Source of the DNA: Sorghum bicolor
Lineage: Eukaryota > Streptophyta > Magnoliopsida > Poales > Poaceae
DNA length: 64,000 nucleotides
Assembly: GCF_000003195.3 (NCBI RefSeq)
Contig: NC_012873.2
Span: forward strand, 10,377,894-10,441,893
Direction of reading: 5' to 3'
The notes beneath the pieces are model-generated. The model was not told the origin of the DNA. It ran no database searches and saw nothing but the letters and a program-made list of their open reading frames with translations. The position numbers and the translations under genes were made by a program. Of this stretch, positions 22,570-34,000 are shown in pieces; positions within the stretch are counted from its first letter, which is position 1; each line of letters starts with the position of its first letter.

Positions 22570-22903
22570 TAAGATTATCATACGGTCTCTTCTAGAAGGT
22601 GGGTCATTGAATTTAGAACTGAAGCCCACTAATTATCATATGGGAGGATAAACAGTCAGAAGGCCATTAAAAAGAGAATAAGCCTCCTTGCCGGAAAAAA
22701 ATGGTAAAGAAAGAAACAGAATAATCTTAAGCCTTGTTTGTTTTAGTTTTTTGCTACTCAAATTTCATAACTCCCATGCATGTAAAACGCATGTTTTTTA
22801 ATCAAATTAAGAAAGGCGTGCGCGTGCCTCTGGTCGAATATATAGATTTTATAATACCTAAAAAAAATAATTTTCTAATCTACAGTAGTTATGAGCTATA
22901 GCT

Positions 22904-22911
22904 TATATAAA
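22904..22911 (+). promoter_or_regulatory. Probable TATA box of the P450 gene
   Basis: TATATAAA lies 79 bp before the predicted ATG, which would put transcription start near 22935 and give a leader of about 55 bases. This rests on position and sequence only. Confidence 0.5.
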
Positions 22912-22989
22912 ACCTGATCGAACGTCAGAGTCGCAATGCGGTAGAGTGTAGTAACTGGATGTGAATGTGATCGAGGTTAGCTAGCAACA

Positions 22990-24753
22990 ATGGCCATGGA
23001 CCAGCCAGCAATGCCCATGCTCATGTCCACCGACTCAGCCGCCGCCGTCATGGTGCTCCTTTCCGTGGCCACGCTTCTTCTTGCCCTCAACCACCACTTG
23101 CTCTCGTCATGGCGGCGACGTTCTTCTCGCCGGCTTCCCCCGAGCCCGCCGCGCCTCCCGGTGATCGGTCACCTCCACCTGCTGCGTCCACCGGTGCACC
23201 GCACCTTCCACGAGCTCGCGACGCGGCTGGGGGCGCCGCTGATGCACATCCGCCTCGGCTCCACGCACTGCGTCGTGGCCGGCACCGCCGACGTCGCCAG
23301 GGAGCTGATCCGCGACCACGACGCCGCCATCTCGGGCCGGCCGGTCTCGGTGCTGTCCCGCCTCTTCTCCTACGGCTCCGCCGGCTTCGCCTTCACGCCC
23401 AACAGCCGCCACTGGCGCTTCCTCCGGCGGCTGTGCGTCTCCGAGGTGCTGGGCACGCGCACCGTCGAGCAGCTGCGGCACGTCCGCCGCGGCAGCCTGG
23501 CGGAGCTGCTCCGCGCCGTGCGGGCGTCGTCGGCGCGGGGCGACGCCGTGGACGTCACCCGGGAGCTCATCCGCTTCTCCAACACCGCCATCATCCGGAT
23601 GGTGGCGAGCGACGCCGCCGTCACCGACGAGGCGCAGGAGCTGGTGAAAGCCGTGACGGAGCTGCTCGGCGCCTTCAACCTCGAGGACTACGTGCCCCTG
23701 TGCCGCGGCTGGGACCTCCAGGGCCTCCGCCGGAAGGCCACCGTTGTCCACCGGCGGTTCGACGCCGTGCTGGAGCAGATGATCCGGCACAAGGAGGCGG
23801 CCAGGGACATGGAGCGTCGCCGCCGCGGCGGCAGCGGCACGCTGGAGGACAAGAGAGTAGAGGGGCCGCCGGCGACGACGTGCAAGCAGCGCAACAAGGA
23901 CCTGCTGGACATCCTGCTGGACAAGGCGGAGGACGAGACGGCGGAGGTGAAGCTCACCAGGGAAAACATGAAAGCCTTCATCATTGTAAGTAAAGCCTGT
24001 AATTAAGCTTGTTATTACAAGGTTAATTAATGGAAGTCCATGCATGCTTCAGTTCATTAATTAACGAATAAAACGGCGCGATCGTCGCAGGACGTGGTGA
24101 CCGCCGGCTCAGACTCGTCGGCGGTGACGGTGGAGTGGATGCTGGCGGAGCTGATGAACCACCCGGAGGCGCTCGGCAAGGTGCGGGACGAGATCGACGC
24201 GGTGGTCGGCGGCGGGGACGGCAGGATCGTGGGCGAGGCGGACCTGGCGAGGCTGCCGTACCTGCAGGCGACGTTCAAGGAGACGCTGCGGCTGCACCCG
24301 GGGGCGCCCATCGCGCACCGGCAGTCGACGACGGAGATGGTGGTGCGCGGGTTCACGGTGCCGCCGGAGACGGCGGTGTACATCAACCTGTGGGCCATCG
24401 GCCGCGACCCGTCCTTCTGGGAGGACCCGCTGGCGTTCAGGCCGGAGCGCTTCATGCCCGGCGGCGCCGCGGAGGGGCTCGAGCCCCGCGGCGGCGGCGG
24501 CGGCGGCCAGCAGTTCCAGTTCATGCCCTTCGGCAGCGGCCGCCGGGGATGCCCCGGCATGGGGCTCGCGCAGCAGTCCGTGCCGGCGGTGCTCGCGGCC
24601 CTCGTGCAGTGCTTCGATTGGGCCGCTGCCGACGACGGCGAGACGGCGGCGATAGGTATGGATGAGTCCGACGTGGGCCTGGTGTGCGCTCGGAAGCACC
24701 CGCTTGTACTCCGCCCCACCGCTCGTCTGAACCCGTTCCCGGCAGTCGTCTGA
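22990..24753 (+). CDS. Cytochrome P450, CYP93-like (clan 71), two exons, 552 aa
   Basis: Exons 22990-23985 and 24091-24753 join in phase 0 through a 105-base GT-AG intron. The product has an N-terminal membrane anchor (about residues 15-38), a Pro-rich hinge (RLPPSPPRLPVIGHLHLL), the I-helix AGSDSSA (about 336-342), the K-helix ETLR, the PERF-type motif FRPERF and the heme loop FGSGRRGCPG with its Cys ligand. All essential P450 motifs are present, and 552 aa is normal to slightly long. The intron just before the I-helix motif (MKAFII|DVVTAG) is typical of CYP93 genes, which in grasses include flavone synthases of the CYP93G group acting at the ER. Substrate cannot be read from sequence. The start is the first ATG, with a good context. 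The very GC-rich exons are normal for grass P450s. Confidence 0.93.
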
Positions 24754-24872
24754 ACCCGTTCCCTGCATGCCGGCCGGCTTGCCGATCGCCATCCTATAGA
24801 TACATGTCCCTTAATTTTGTACTCGTATATACATACCTGTGTCTAAAATAAGTATTGAACATGTTTGGCTGA

Positions 24873-25318
24873 GGGCACTCACAATGCAAACTTTATTATA
24901 GAGTCTAAAATTATTTATTACCTCGAACAATGTGGACTTAGAGTCTTACTCTCTCCGTTCACGAAAGAATCAATTCCTAAGATCCGTGCCAGTCAAACTT
25001 TTTAAAGTTTGACTAACTTTATAGAAAAGAGTAACAACATCTATAATATAAAATGCATATTATATGAAAATATATTCTATGATGAATCTAATCATACTAA
25101 TTTGATACTATAAATCTTAGCATTTTTTTCTAGAAATTTGGTCAAAGTTTAAAAAGTTTGACTTAGGACAACTCTAGAAATTGACTCTTTCGTGGACGGA
25201 GGGAGTATTTTTTTACCTCTTTCTTCAATAAATATGCTGACACATCAGCAAAATACCATAAATAATATGTAATTAATTGTCTTGGACTCTGTGATAGAGT
25301 CTTGCATTGTAAGTGCCC
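24873..25318. mobile_element. MITE with GGGCACTCACAATG ends, containing a Stowaway
   Basis: Outer ends GGGCACTCACAATGC and GCATTGTAAGTGCCC are inverted repeats. A Stowaway/mariner MITE at 24949-25205 (CTCTCTCCGTTCACGAAAG to CTTTCGTGGACGGAGGGAG) is nested in it, flanked by TA. The element at 62517-62893 has related ends. Confidence 0.78.
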
Positions 25319-26166
25319 TCTTAAGTTACACCTGAAAATACTATTCGTAGATTTTTTTTATAAAAGAAAAACATTGTTAAATGATTTAATAGGCTATTCA
25401 ATTCTTAAAATTTGTGTCAATCAAACTTTTTAAAGTTTGATAAACTTTATAAGAAAGAACATTAATATCTATGACATAAAATCTAGCAGTACTAATTTAC
25501 AACGTAGTACAACGGTCCTACTCTCCAATTCTTAGAATCCGTCCGAGTTAAGTTTTTTTTTTAAGTTTAACCAACTTTATAGAAAAAAGCATCAATATCT
25601 ATATCATAAAATGAGTATGAAAATGTATTGTATGATAAATTTATTAGTACTAATTTGATACTATAAATCTTGGTGTTTTTTCTAGAAATTCGATCAAAAT
25701 TTAAAAAGTTTGACTTACAATTTTAGAAATTGAAGTTTTCAGAGACAGAGGAAGTATGTTCAAACTACCAAATATGCTTCAATATGTTGGTATAAAGTTT
25801 CTGATTCTAGTGTGCAACTTTTGAAATTAGCAAGTTTTCAATATGAAAGTACAAAGTTTTAAATATGCTAGTAACAAGTTTTAAAATTATTTTTTTAGTC
25901 AATTGGTCGTGTGGGTAAGTGGGCCTGTAACCTGGCCCATCGAGATTGTTGCTATCCCTCGGGCTGCTAGTTGGGTAAGATACGTGAAAGCCTGATCCAC
26001 TTCTCCCCCTTCCGTTGGTAGTGTGTCCATCACGCTTGATAGCTGTACTCGCGCGTCGTTAGTGGACGGCACGGATTCGCTGATTAGGAAAACTTGCCAC
26101 TACTATAGCTTTTTTTCCCGCAGCCACGACTATCGCCTGACATACTTTTTTACCACCCTGTTGTAC
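25319..26166. other. AT-rich intergenic DNA with Stowaway remnants
   Basis: Fragments at about 25395-25470 and 25525-25755 resemble the interior of the Stowaway at 24949 (TTTAAAGTTTGA, TAACTTTATAG, GAAATTCGATCAAA). No gene is visible. Confidence 0.55.
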
Positions 26167-26944
26167 ATGTCATAGAGAGATTTAGGCCTTGTTTAATTCG
26201 CCCTAAAAATAAAAAAATTTTCAAGATTTCTCGTCACATCGAATCTTGCGGCACATGCATGAATAGTAAAAAACAAAAACTAATTATACAATTTGTCTGT
26301 AAATCGTGAGATGAATCTTTTGAATCTAGTTAGTTCATAATTGAATAATATTTATCACAAACAAACGAAGTGCTACAGTGCTCCGAACTAAAAAAAATTT
26401 TAGAAACTAAACAAGGCCTTGTGTGGCCCTAAAAAAATGCCTCTATCTTGTATGGCTTCTTTTTTTTTAACTTCCTTCTATAACCCTCAAACGAATTTTC
26501 ATTTCTTCTATGGCCTTCCGTCCGGTTTCAATACTTAACGGTGTTAAGTGGAGGATAAAAAGACCATAATACCTCCTGGCATGAATTTTTTTTCACAAAG
26601 TTTGGTTTGTTTCTTGTATAAATGAAATTTTTTAGCACACTGTGATGTTGTCCAAATATTTATTGTGATCCAAATATGTACTGTTATAATATCTAAATTG
26701 TCAATTTATTTGTTTACTATTACTCAAAATATTCAAGAAACAAACCAAACTTTGCAAAAAAATTGCGCTAGAGGCATTATGGTCTTTTTATCCTCCACTT
26801 AATACTGTTAAACAATGGAAACGAACGGAAGGGCATAGAAGGAATGAAAGTTCGTTTGAGGGTCATAAAACGAAGTTTAAAGAAAAAGAGACCATATAAG
26901 AAAGAGATATCTTTTTGAGAGCTAAATCTCTCTATGTCATATAC
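26167..26944. mobile_element. Long-inverted-repeat DNA element with a MITE in one arm
   Basis: The left arm (from about 26167, GTCATAGAGAGATTTA) and right arm (to about 26944, TAAATCTCTCTATGTC) are near-complementary over roughly 350 bases once the MITE at 26185-26418 is removed. Shared blocks include CTCAAACGAA, AAGTGGAGGATAAAAAGACC and AAACTTTG. No target duplication or transposase was found. Confidence 0.65.
26185..26418. mobile_element. PIF/Harbinger-like MITE, GGCCTTGTTTA family
   Basis: Ends GGCCTTGTTTAATTC and ACTAAACAAGGCC surround the usual family interior. The flanks TTA and TTG are an imperfect duplication. It sits in the left arm of the long-inverted-repeat element. Confidence 0.8.
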
Positions 26945-27035
26945 TCATTTCTGGCATAAGTTTAGCTTTGGTTTTTGCTCGCCACACTTTTCTGAGGTAG
27001 CCACAATTTATCAAAGGTTGATGTAGCAAACTACG

Positions 27036-29614
27036 TGTAACATCCCAAAAATTCACATTCAAAAATCACTCGTATTAAAAAATTATTTTCAAAATATATT
27101 TCAAAAACTATAAAATAATTTGAGCTCTATAGTATCTCCATCTAATCCATCCATATTTATTTTTTTCGCGTACAAATAACAGCAAGTACCAACAAGCTTA
27201 CATGTAAGAAAGCATAGCAGTGCACACACGTGACATATCTCATGCATGCATGCATGCAGCAGCAAGTTAGGCACCGTCCACCGTCCATCGGCTGCTCGTA
27301 CCATCGTTTCTGTGCATCAGTCATCTCAGGCACCCAGCACGAGAACCACCATTAATGGCGAAGCAACTAAGCTCACCGAGCAGTGCCCTCCTCTGGCCTA
27401 TAAAAGCCAATGCCGAGCAGCACTACTCCACCGTGCCAACCACGCTGAGCCGTTAGCTCTGCAGCCACTCACTCGCTTATCTCCTTCCTCCTCTGTTCTT
27501 ACACAGAGAGAGAGCTGCACCCCGTGAATCTCCTTCTCTAGGCCACAATCAGCAAGGTAGCTAGCCTCCATCAATTTTCTACCTCTCCTATCCCTCCCTA
27601 TGTTCTTGTATTCGAGGATGGTAGTCTGAACCGTCAGCTAGCCAAGCTTTGATAGCCAGCAATGGCGGATGAGCACGAGTGATGAACGTAGTCACTGCTC
27701 TACCTCTCTGTTCTGTCCCAGTACCTCCTCTCTCTCTTCGTTGTCTCCTTATAGTCTTAATTACCAGATTAGAATGCTGACCAAAGTACACCACGCACAC
27801 AGCTCACGTCAACGCCCTCCTCAAAAGGTCTTGTTTATTTTAGTAGACAATAATCTTGTAAAATTAATATCTCCTTCATCTTAACTCAGATTTCAACGAT
27901 TCTTTTTCCTAAATTCATCTAAAATCATGATCTACCTCTCATATTAATTTCATGATTTTTAGAGCCCATTTGAATTTATATGATTATTTATCTGTGCCTG
28001 TTGTCTGTGTCGTTCGTCGCGTATTTTAGTTGACGGAGTGAACGAGCCAGAAAACGAGAACGTTGGAGACGAGTACCGCGAGTTTGACGCCAAGGACCCG
28101 GACTGTCAGCAGGAGTTTACCGAGGACGCCGACGGAGGCAAGTCCAACTGATCCCCTTTGATGCATATTGATCCTATTTTTAAACACAACCCGTAGAAGC
28201 CGTTTTAAATATTGCATGTACGATATATGTACGAAGTATTTTCGCTGCTTAGTTAAAACCTGTTGAATAGCCATCCTTGAATTGATATTACCCGGTAATT
28301 GTCTTGTTCGAACCTAGGAACAAATAATATGCTATGACAGAAATATTATTATTTAGTATGCTTAGGACTTGTTACTCGTCCCGGATACTCATCGCTATAT
28401 TTTCTCAAATATAATGATTTTAAAAGTAAAAGGTGTGAGTGGTGAAAATAAATTATGGGTATTGTGAAAGGGTTAATGAACAAGTTATAAATGTGATCAC
28501 TAGAGATGGGGCGGATGGGATCCCTGTTGGGGGATGCCTTGGTGTTGTGGCTTATACCTTGCGGGGTTAAGCGTGAAGATATCCGCCTTGTCTCGATTAA
28601 GGACTGAGTTGATGATTCATCTTGCCTAACTCATTTATCGTACAACCACTCGCCTTGCATGGAAAAGGCTTAGTCTAAATCCCTCTAGTTAGTATGGCAA
28701 TCACCTGGAGGCAGGTGTGCAACGGGACACTAAGTGATGTATGTGAAATTGTGAAAATGTATGAAAAGAGCTTTGTGAATTATTGTGGTATCATGAGATG
28801 TGGCCTTAGTGTTCCCGTGGTGAGCGCCATTACTTAGCTATGGAGGGTAATGACTTTGATGGATCTGTGCTTGCATGACGGTGTAAGTTATGGTATCCTA
28901 CTTGTGGAAAAAGTGTACAACCTCTGCAGAGTGTAAATCTATCTGGATAGCCGTGTCCGCGGTCTCGGACGGGTTATGGTTTGGTTTCAACAACTAGATG
29001 GGATGGGATGAGTGAAAACATGAGAGTGAGTGTGATTTTGGAAATAAATGGTTGACTGCCATTGTGTTGTGGGAACAAGGGTTCAACAACACTTAAAATT
29101 GTGATTAAACCCCCATTTTTAGAAATACTATCATATGTGGAAAAGGAGCTCTTTTACAACAGTATTTGTGAAATGAAACCTTGCATGTGTAAAAAGATAG
29201 CTTTATGCAAATAAAACTAAGCCTCATCCTTGATTTAACCATATGCATATATACTGTTATCCCCTTCCGTAGGGTAAAGTTGGATTTGCTGAGTACTTTG
29301 TACTCACCCTTGCTTTATTAAACAGAGGAAGATCCGGACTTCGATCCCGAAGTGGCGTTCGAGTAAGGTCGTGTCTGCACCCAACTAAGCCTGTGGCATT
29401 GGGACTTGTCAGATGTTCGGTTGTGATATCGTTTGTTTCTGGGTCCTTTGGACCTATGTTGTATTTTGGTGTCTTATTATTATAGCGTGCCTTCCTTGTC
29501 CACGCTTTCCAAGACTACTGCGCTGAAACTTATCTGATGTAATAAATGTGTTACTAGCCTCCTGGGACTAGTATTGTATCACATTTGAGTTCCTGGTTTA
29601 CCAGGGGCGCTTCA
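27036..29614 (+). repeat. 5' LTR of the gypsy element
   Basis: It contains a TATA box (TATAAAA, 27399-27405), so transcription should start about 30 bases later, near 27435. Small ORFs inside the LTR are duplicated exactly in the other LTR and have no recognisable product. Confidence 0.93.
27399..27405 (+). promoter_or_regulatory. TATA box of the gypsy 5' LTR
   Basis: TATAAAA follows a CT-rich stretch and is repeated at 36031-36037 in the 3' LTR. The position about 360 bp into the LTR fits a U3/R border. Confidence 0.7.
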
Positions 29615-29616
29615 GG

Positions 29617-29628
29617 TGGTATCAGAGC
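29617..29628 (+). other. Primer-binding site (initiator tRNA-Met)
   Basis: TGGTATCAGAGC lies two bases after the 5' LTR. This is the standard complement of the 3' end of initiator tRNA-Met used by plant gypsy elements. Confidence 0.93.
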
Positions 29629-29760
29629 CGTAGTTGGCTGTAGGACGCGACCTTAGGCTTTTCTGGACCAGTATTTTACTAAATAAACATATTTTACAAA
29701 AGTTCTTACCCTCTTCCCTCTATTTGAAAAAAATATTTACTCTCATCTATTTCTCTCAGA

Positions 29761-30674
29761 TGGCAGAAGGTGTTTGGACCAGCAGTTACTGTCTAAGTGT
29801 AGAAGGCTTTCCCAAGCTCTTGTATGCTACCATGCAGAAACTTGGAATCAAGGATCGCCCAGAATATGAAGGCAGAGAATATGAAGAGCATGAGACCGAG
29901 CGGTGTGAAGTTACCGTATATATTGGGAAAAGTGAGGACTTCCCTAATATAACTGAAGCTTGGAGCATGACTGCGACCGGATTTCGGTTTGCAGATACAT
30001 ATCAAGCCGTCGCCCGCAAAGCCTTGAGGTACCTTTGCCAGATCTACGAGAAGCCCATCACCCGTACACCCATGAGGTTCTTTCCACCCGACGAAAAAGA
30101 CCGACCAGTTTGGAGGACCCGCACAGAGCTCTTGCAAGGACGTTACTCACTTGAAGATGACCCAACTGTGGTATTCATGACCACATACCTACTTGCTCTA
30201 GATAAGCAATATGATGAGCAGGCCTCAGAGTTAAGGAAGTGCATCCATCGTGCGGAGGAAGCCGAGATCATAGTTAGAAAGCTCCATGTGCAGCTTGCGG
30301 AAGCTCAGGCCCAAGCAGCTGCAGCCGAGAGTCGTGAAACTGCCATTGCTGAAGTCTTGAAGGCAGCTGAAGACCTCCATGCTCAGGAGTTGAAGGATGC
30401 CTACCTTATCACTAGGATCAAAAGAAGGATGTTAGCAGAGGAAGACCAAGAGCCCATAGTCCTAAAAGGTATCCCAATCATGTCCCTAAAAACCAAAAGC
30501 AAGATGGACATAGAAGGGCCATCAGCTCCCCCACCCACAGAAGCCTCTCATGAAGCTTTAGAGTTGGAGCCCAGTAAGGAAGAAGGATTTCCCCTCCTCA
30601 CCCAGCCACCACCAAAGGAAGACGGTGACCCACCTCTTAGTCCAAAAGAAGAACCACAAATGCCGGAAGCATGA
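29761..30674 (+). CDS. Extra sense ORF between primer site and gag in the gypsy element, 304 aa
   Basis: The ATG at 29761 follows a CT-rich leader (TTTCTCTCAG), and the frame runs uninterrupted for 304 codons. The first 140 residues form a compact, mixed-charge region (starting MAEGVWTSSYCLSVEGFPKL); about 155-230 is Ala/Glu/Gln-rich and predicted by eye to be coiled coil; the tail is rich in Pro, Glu and Ser. No retroviral domain is visible. Rice RIRE3 and RIRE8 elements are reported to carry an ORF of unknown function in the same place, so this is probably the counterpart. The intact frame in an element whose pol is broken fits recent insertion. It could be a capsid accessory or RNA-handling protein; that is speculation. 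Confidence 0.75.
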
Positions 30675-31013
30675 TCCTCCTCAACACCAAGGGAATGAAG
30701 CCGTTCTGTCCGAAGAAGTTGAAGAATAGTAGCACCTAGTTCCTCCTTATGTCTTAGGGAAGTGAAGTTTACTTCACTTTTGTTCAACCCCCAAAGTAGA
30801 TGAACCGTATTGTAGTACGCTTATTTCCTCCATTACTATGTTGTAAACCGCCCTCTTATTCAAAATATATATTTGTGCTTGTTGGTTGTGCTAAATAATT
30901 GAGTGCTCTATGTTGTTCCCCCACGGGATAGCAAGTGTTAAAACTTGCACCTTTTTAAAATATAACGCCGTAACAAAAAAACAACATCACTCTATAGATC
31001 TAACCCTTATCTA

Positions 31014-34000
31014 ATGCTTTCTCATCTTAACCAACAGATGCCTCCCAAACCAGCTACCCGCTCTCAACCAAGTGGTCGTGCAGCTAGTAGGCAAAGCCAA
31101 AATCCAAATGGAAGTCAAGCCAATGCAAATGTTGACGGTATTCATGAAGATGAAGTGAGTCAGACTAGGAACCATAATGAAGGAGATGACTTGCCCCCTC
31201 CTCCAGTAATTGACTTAGTACAAGTCATGGCAACTCAGACTCGCCTTCTGGAGACCTTGGCTCAAGGCATGAACCGCCCTAGGAACAACCGTGGAGCCGG
31301 AGTCCAAGACAAGATGACTGAGTTCATGAGGCTTAAGCCACCCACCTTTACTGGATCTGACAACCCCATGGAAGCAGATGATTGGCTTAAGGTGATTGAA
31401 AGGAAGTTGGACACAATCCACTGCGATGGAAGGGATAGAGTTCTGCTAGCATCTCATCAGCTGACAGGAATTGCCCTTTCTTGGTGGGAAGCCTATAGTG
31501 GAGCTGTGGACAATGCCAACACGATCACATGGGAAGAATTTGTGGATGAATTCCGCCGGTACCACATTCCAGATGGAATCATGAAGCTGAAGGCTGATGA
31601 ATTTCGCAACTTGAAGCAAGGAAATAAAACCCTGAGTGAATACATCTTCCAATTCACTGAGTTGTCTCGCTATGCCCCAGAATTGGTCAACACTGATGCT
31701 AAGAAGCAGACAAAGTGCATAGAAGGATTGACCTATGAGCTTAGAACCCTCATGACCCCACAGATCTATCCAGACTTCAACACTTTGATGAACAGGACCA
31801 TTCTGACTAATGTGGCCAAGACTGAAGAAAAGAAAGAAAACAAGCGCAAGTTTCTGGAGCGCAAGGTTCAAGATGGTGCTAGATCCCAGAGGCTGAAAAC
31901 CTTCGGCCAACCAAGCCAGCGGACTCAAGCCCCAATGCAGTTTCGCTCTCCTGCTAGTGTCTCCAATAACCAAATGCAGTCATCATATCAACCCAAGACA
32001 ACCTATCAGAATCAAACTTATGGCAAGACTCAACAGAACAGCACTGGTCAAGTCACAAACAATGTTAGAACTTGCTTTAATTGCCATGAGACTGGACACT
32101 ACATTGCCAACTGTCCCTACAAGAACAACCCACCAGCAGTATCCACTCAGTCCCACACTGTTAATGGACCAAGACCTGCAGTGTCTGGAGTCAACCGTGG
32201 TTTCCCTCGCAACAATAGCAACACCAACAATAATAGCCAGATGATGAAGCAACCTCAACAATCCTATGGTAGATCCCGTGTCAACCATATTCATGCTCAG
32301 GATGCTCAGACTGCTTCAGGAGTGGTACTTGGTGAGTTCTTAGTCGATTCAGTACTTGCAACAGTATTATTTGATTCTGGAGCATCACATTCATTCATAT
32401 CATTAAGTTTTGTTGAGAAGCATCAAATACCCACAGTACTACTAAAGTTACCCCTAATAACCCGAACACCTGGGTCTGACATCAAATGTCATCTAGGTTG
32501 TTCAAATGTAAGGATCATTCTAAGTGGGGTAGTTTTCTTAGCAGACTTAGTAGTGCTCAAGTCTAAAGGAATAGATGTTATCCTTGGAATGGATTGGTTA
32601 ACCAGACATAATGGAATTATTAGTTGTGCAACCAAGGAAGTATCATTAGTTGACCATGAAGGGATTAAAGTGAAATGCCAAACCCGAGGGTCTAAAGTTA
32701 ATCCAATGGTCTTCAACTTGGATGCAAGGACCATAGAGGAAGTACCAATAGTGCAAGAATACCCTGATGTATTCCCTGAGGAACTATCTGGAATGCCACC
32801 AGACAGGGATATAGAGTTCATCATTGATCTTATCCCCGAGACTGCCCCCATAGCCAAGAGACCTTACAGAATGGCTCCGGCAGAGTTAGCTGAACTGAAA
32901 GAGCAGCTAAGAGACTTGCAGCAGAAAGGTTATATTAGACCTAGTTCTTCACCATGGGGAGCCCCAGTTTTGTTTGTGAAGAAGAAAGATGGAAGTATGA
33001 GGATGTGTGTGGATTATAGGTCCCTAAATGAAGTCACCATCAAGAATAAGTACCCCCTGCCAAGGATAGATGATCTTTTTGATTAGCTTAAAGGAGCCAA
33101 GTATTTCTCTAAGATTGATTTGAGATCAGGTTATCACCAGCTCAAGATCAAGAATAGTGATGTTCCCAAGACAGCCTTTGTAACCAGATATGGACAATAT
33201 GAGTTTACAGTGATGTCCTTTGGATTAACCAATGCCCCTACCTATTTCATGAACCTCATGAATAAGGTATTCATGGAAGAGTTAGATAAGTTTGTTGTAG
33301 TCTTCATTGATGACATACTTATCTACTCTAAGAGTGCTGAAGAACATGGGCAACACTTGAGAGTAGTGTTGGAAAAGCTAAGAAGACACAAGTTGTATGC
33401 TAAATTAAGCAAGTGTGAATTTTGGCTTGAGAAGGTTGCATTTCTAGGCCATATCTTGACAGCTGAAGGAGTTGCAGTTGACCCTGAGAAAGTAGAAGCT
33501 GTCTCCCATTAGCAGCAACCCACCAATGTGAGTGAGGTTAGAAGTTTTCTTGGATTAGCTGGATATTATCGAAGGTTTATAGAAGGATTTTCCAAGATAG
33601 CCAGACCCATGACAGAGCTTCTTAGGAAGGATAAGAAATTCACTTGGACAAAATCATGTGAGAAGAGTTTCCAAGAGTTGAAGAAGAGACTAACAACAGC
33701 ACCAGTGTTAACCTTGCCAGACATTCACCAAGATGTCATCATATACTGTGATGCCTCAAGACAAGGTTTAGGATGTGTTCTCATGCAAGGAGGAAAAGTG
33801 GTTGCTTATGCATCTCGTCAGCTTAGACCTCATGAGCAAAATTACCCTACCCATGATTTGGAGTTAGCAGCTATAGTACATGCTCTCAAGATTTGGAGAC
33901 ACTACCTCATTGGAAACAAGTGTGAAATCTACACTGATCACAAGAGTTTGAAGTACATCTTCACACAGTCAGACTTGAACCTAAGGCAAAGAAGATGGTT

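Noticed and set aside
23107..24792. Long frames antisense to, or shifted from, the P450 exons
   Set aside because: They are by-products of very high GC at third positions; Arg/Ala/His-rich products without domains.
27246..28274. ORFs inside the gypsy LTRs (repeated at 35878-36849)
   Set aside because: They are present identically in both LTRs, lie in the leader and have no recognisable domain.
29617..29640. tRNA-like sequence TGGTATCAGAGCC
   Set aside because: It is the retrotransposon primer-binding site, not a tRNA gene; no cloverleaf follows.
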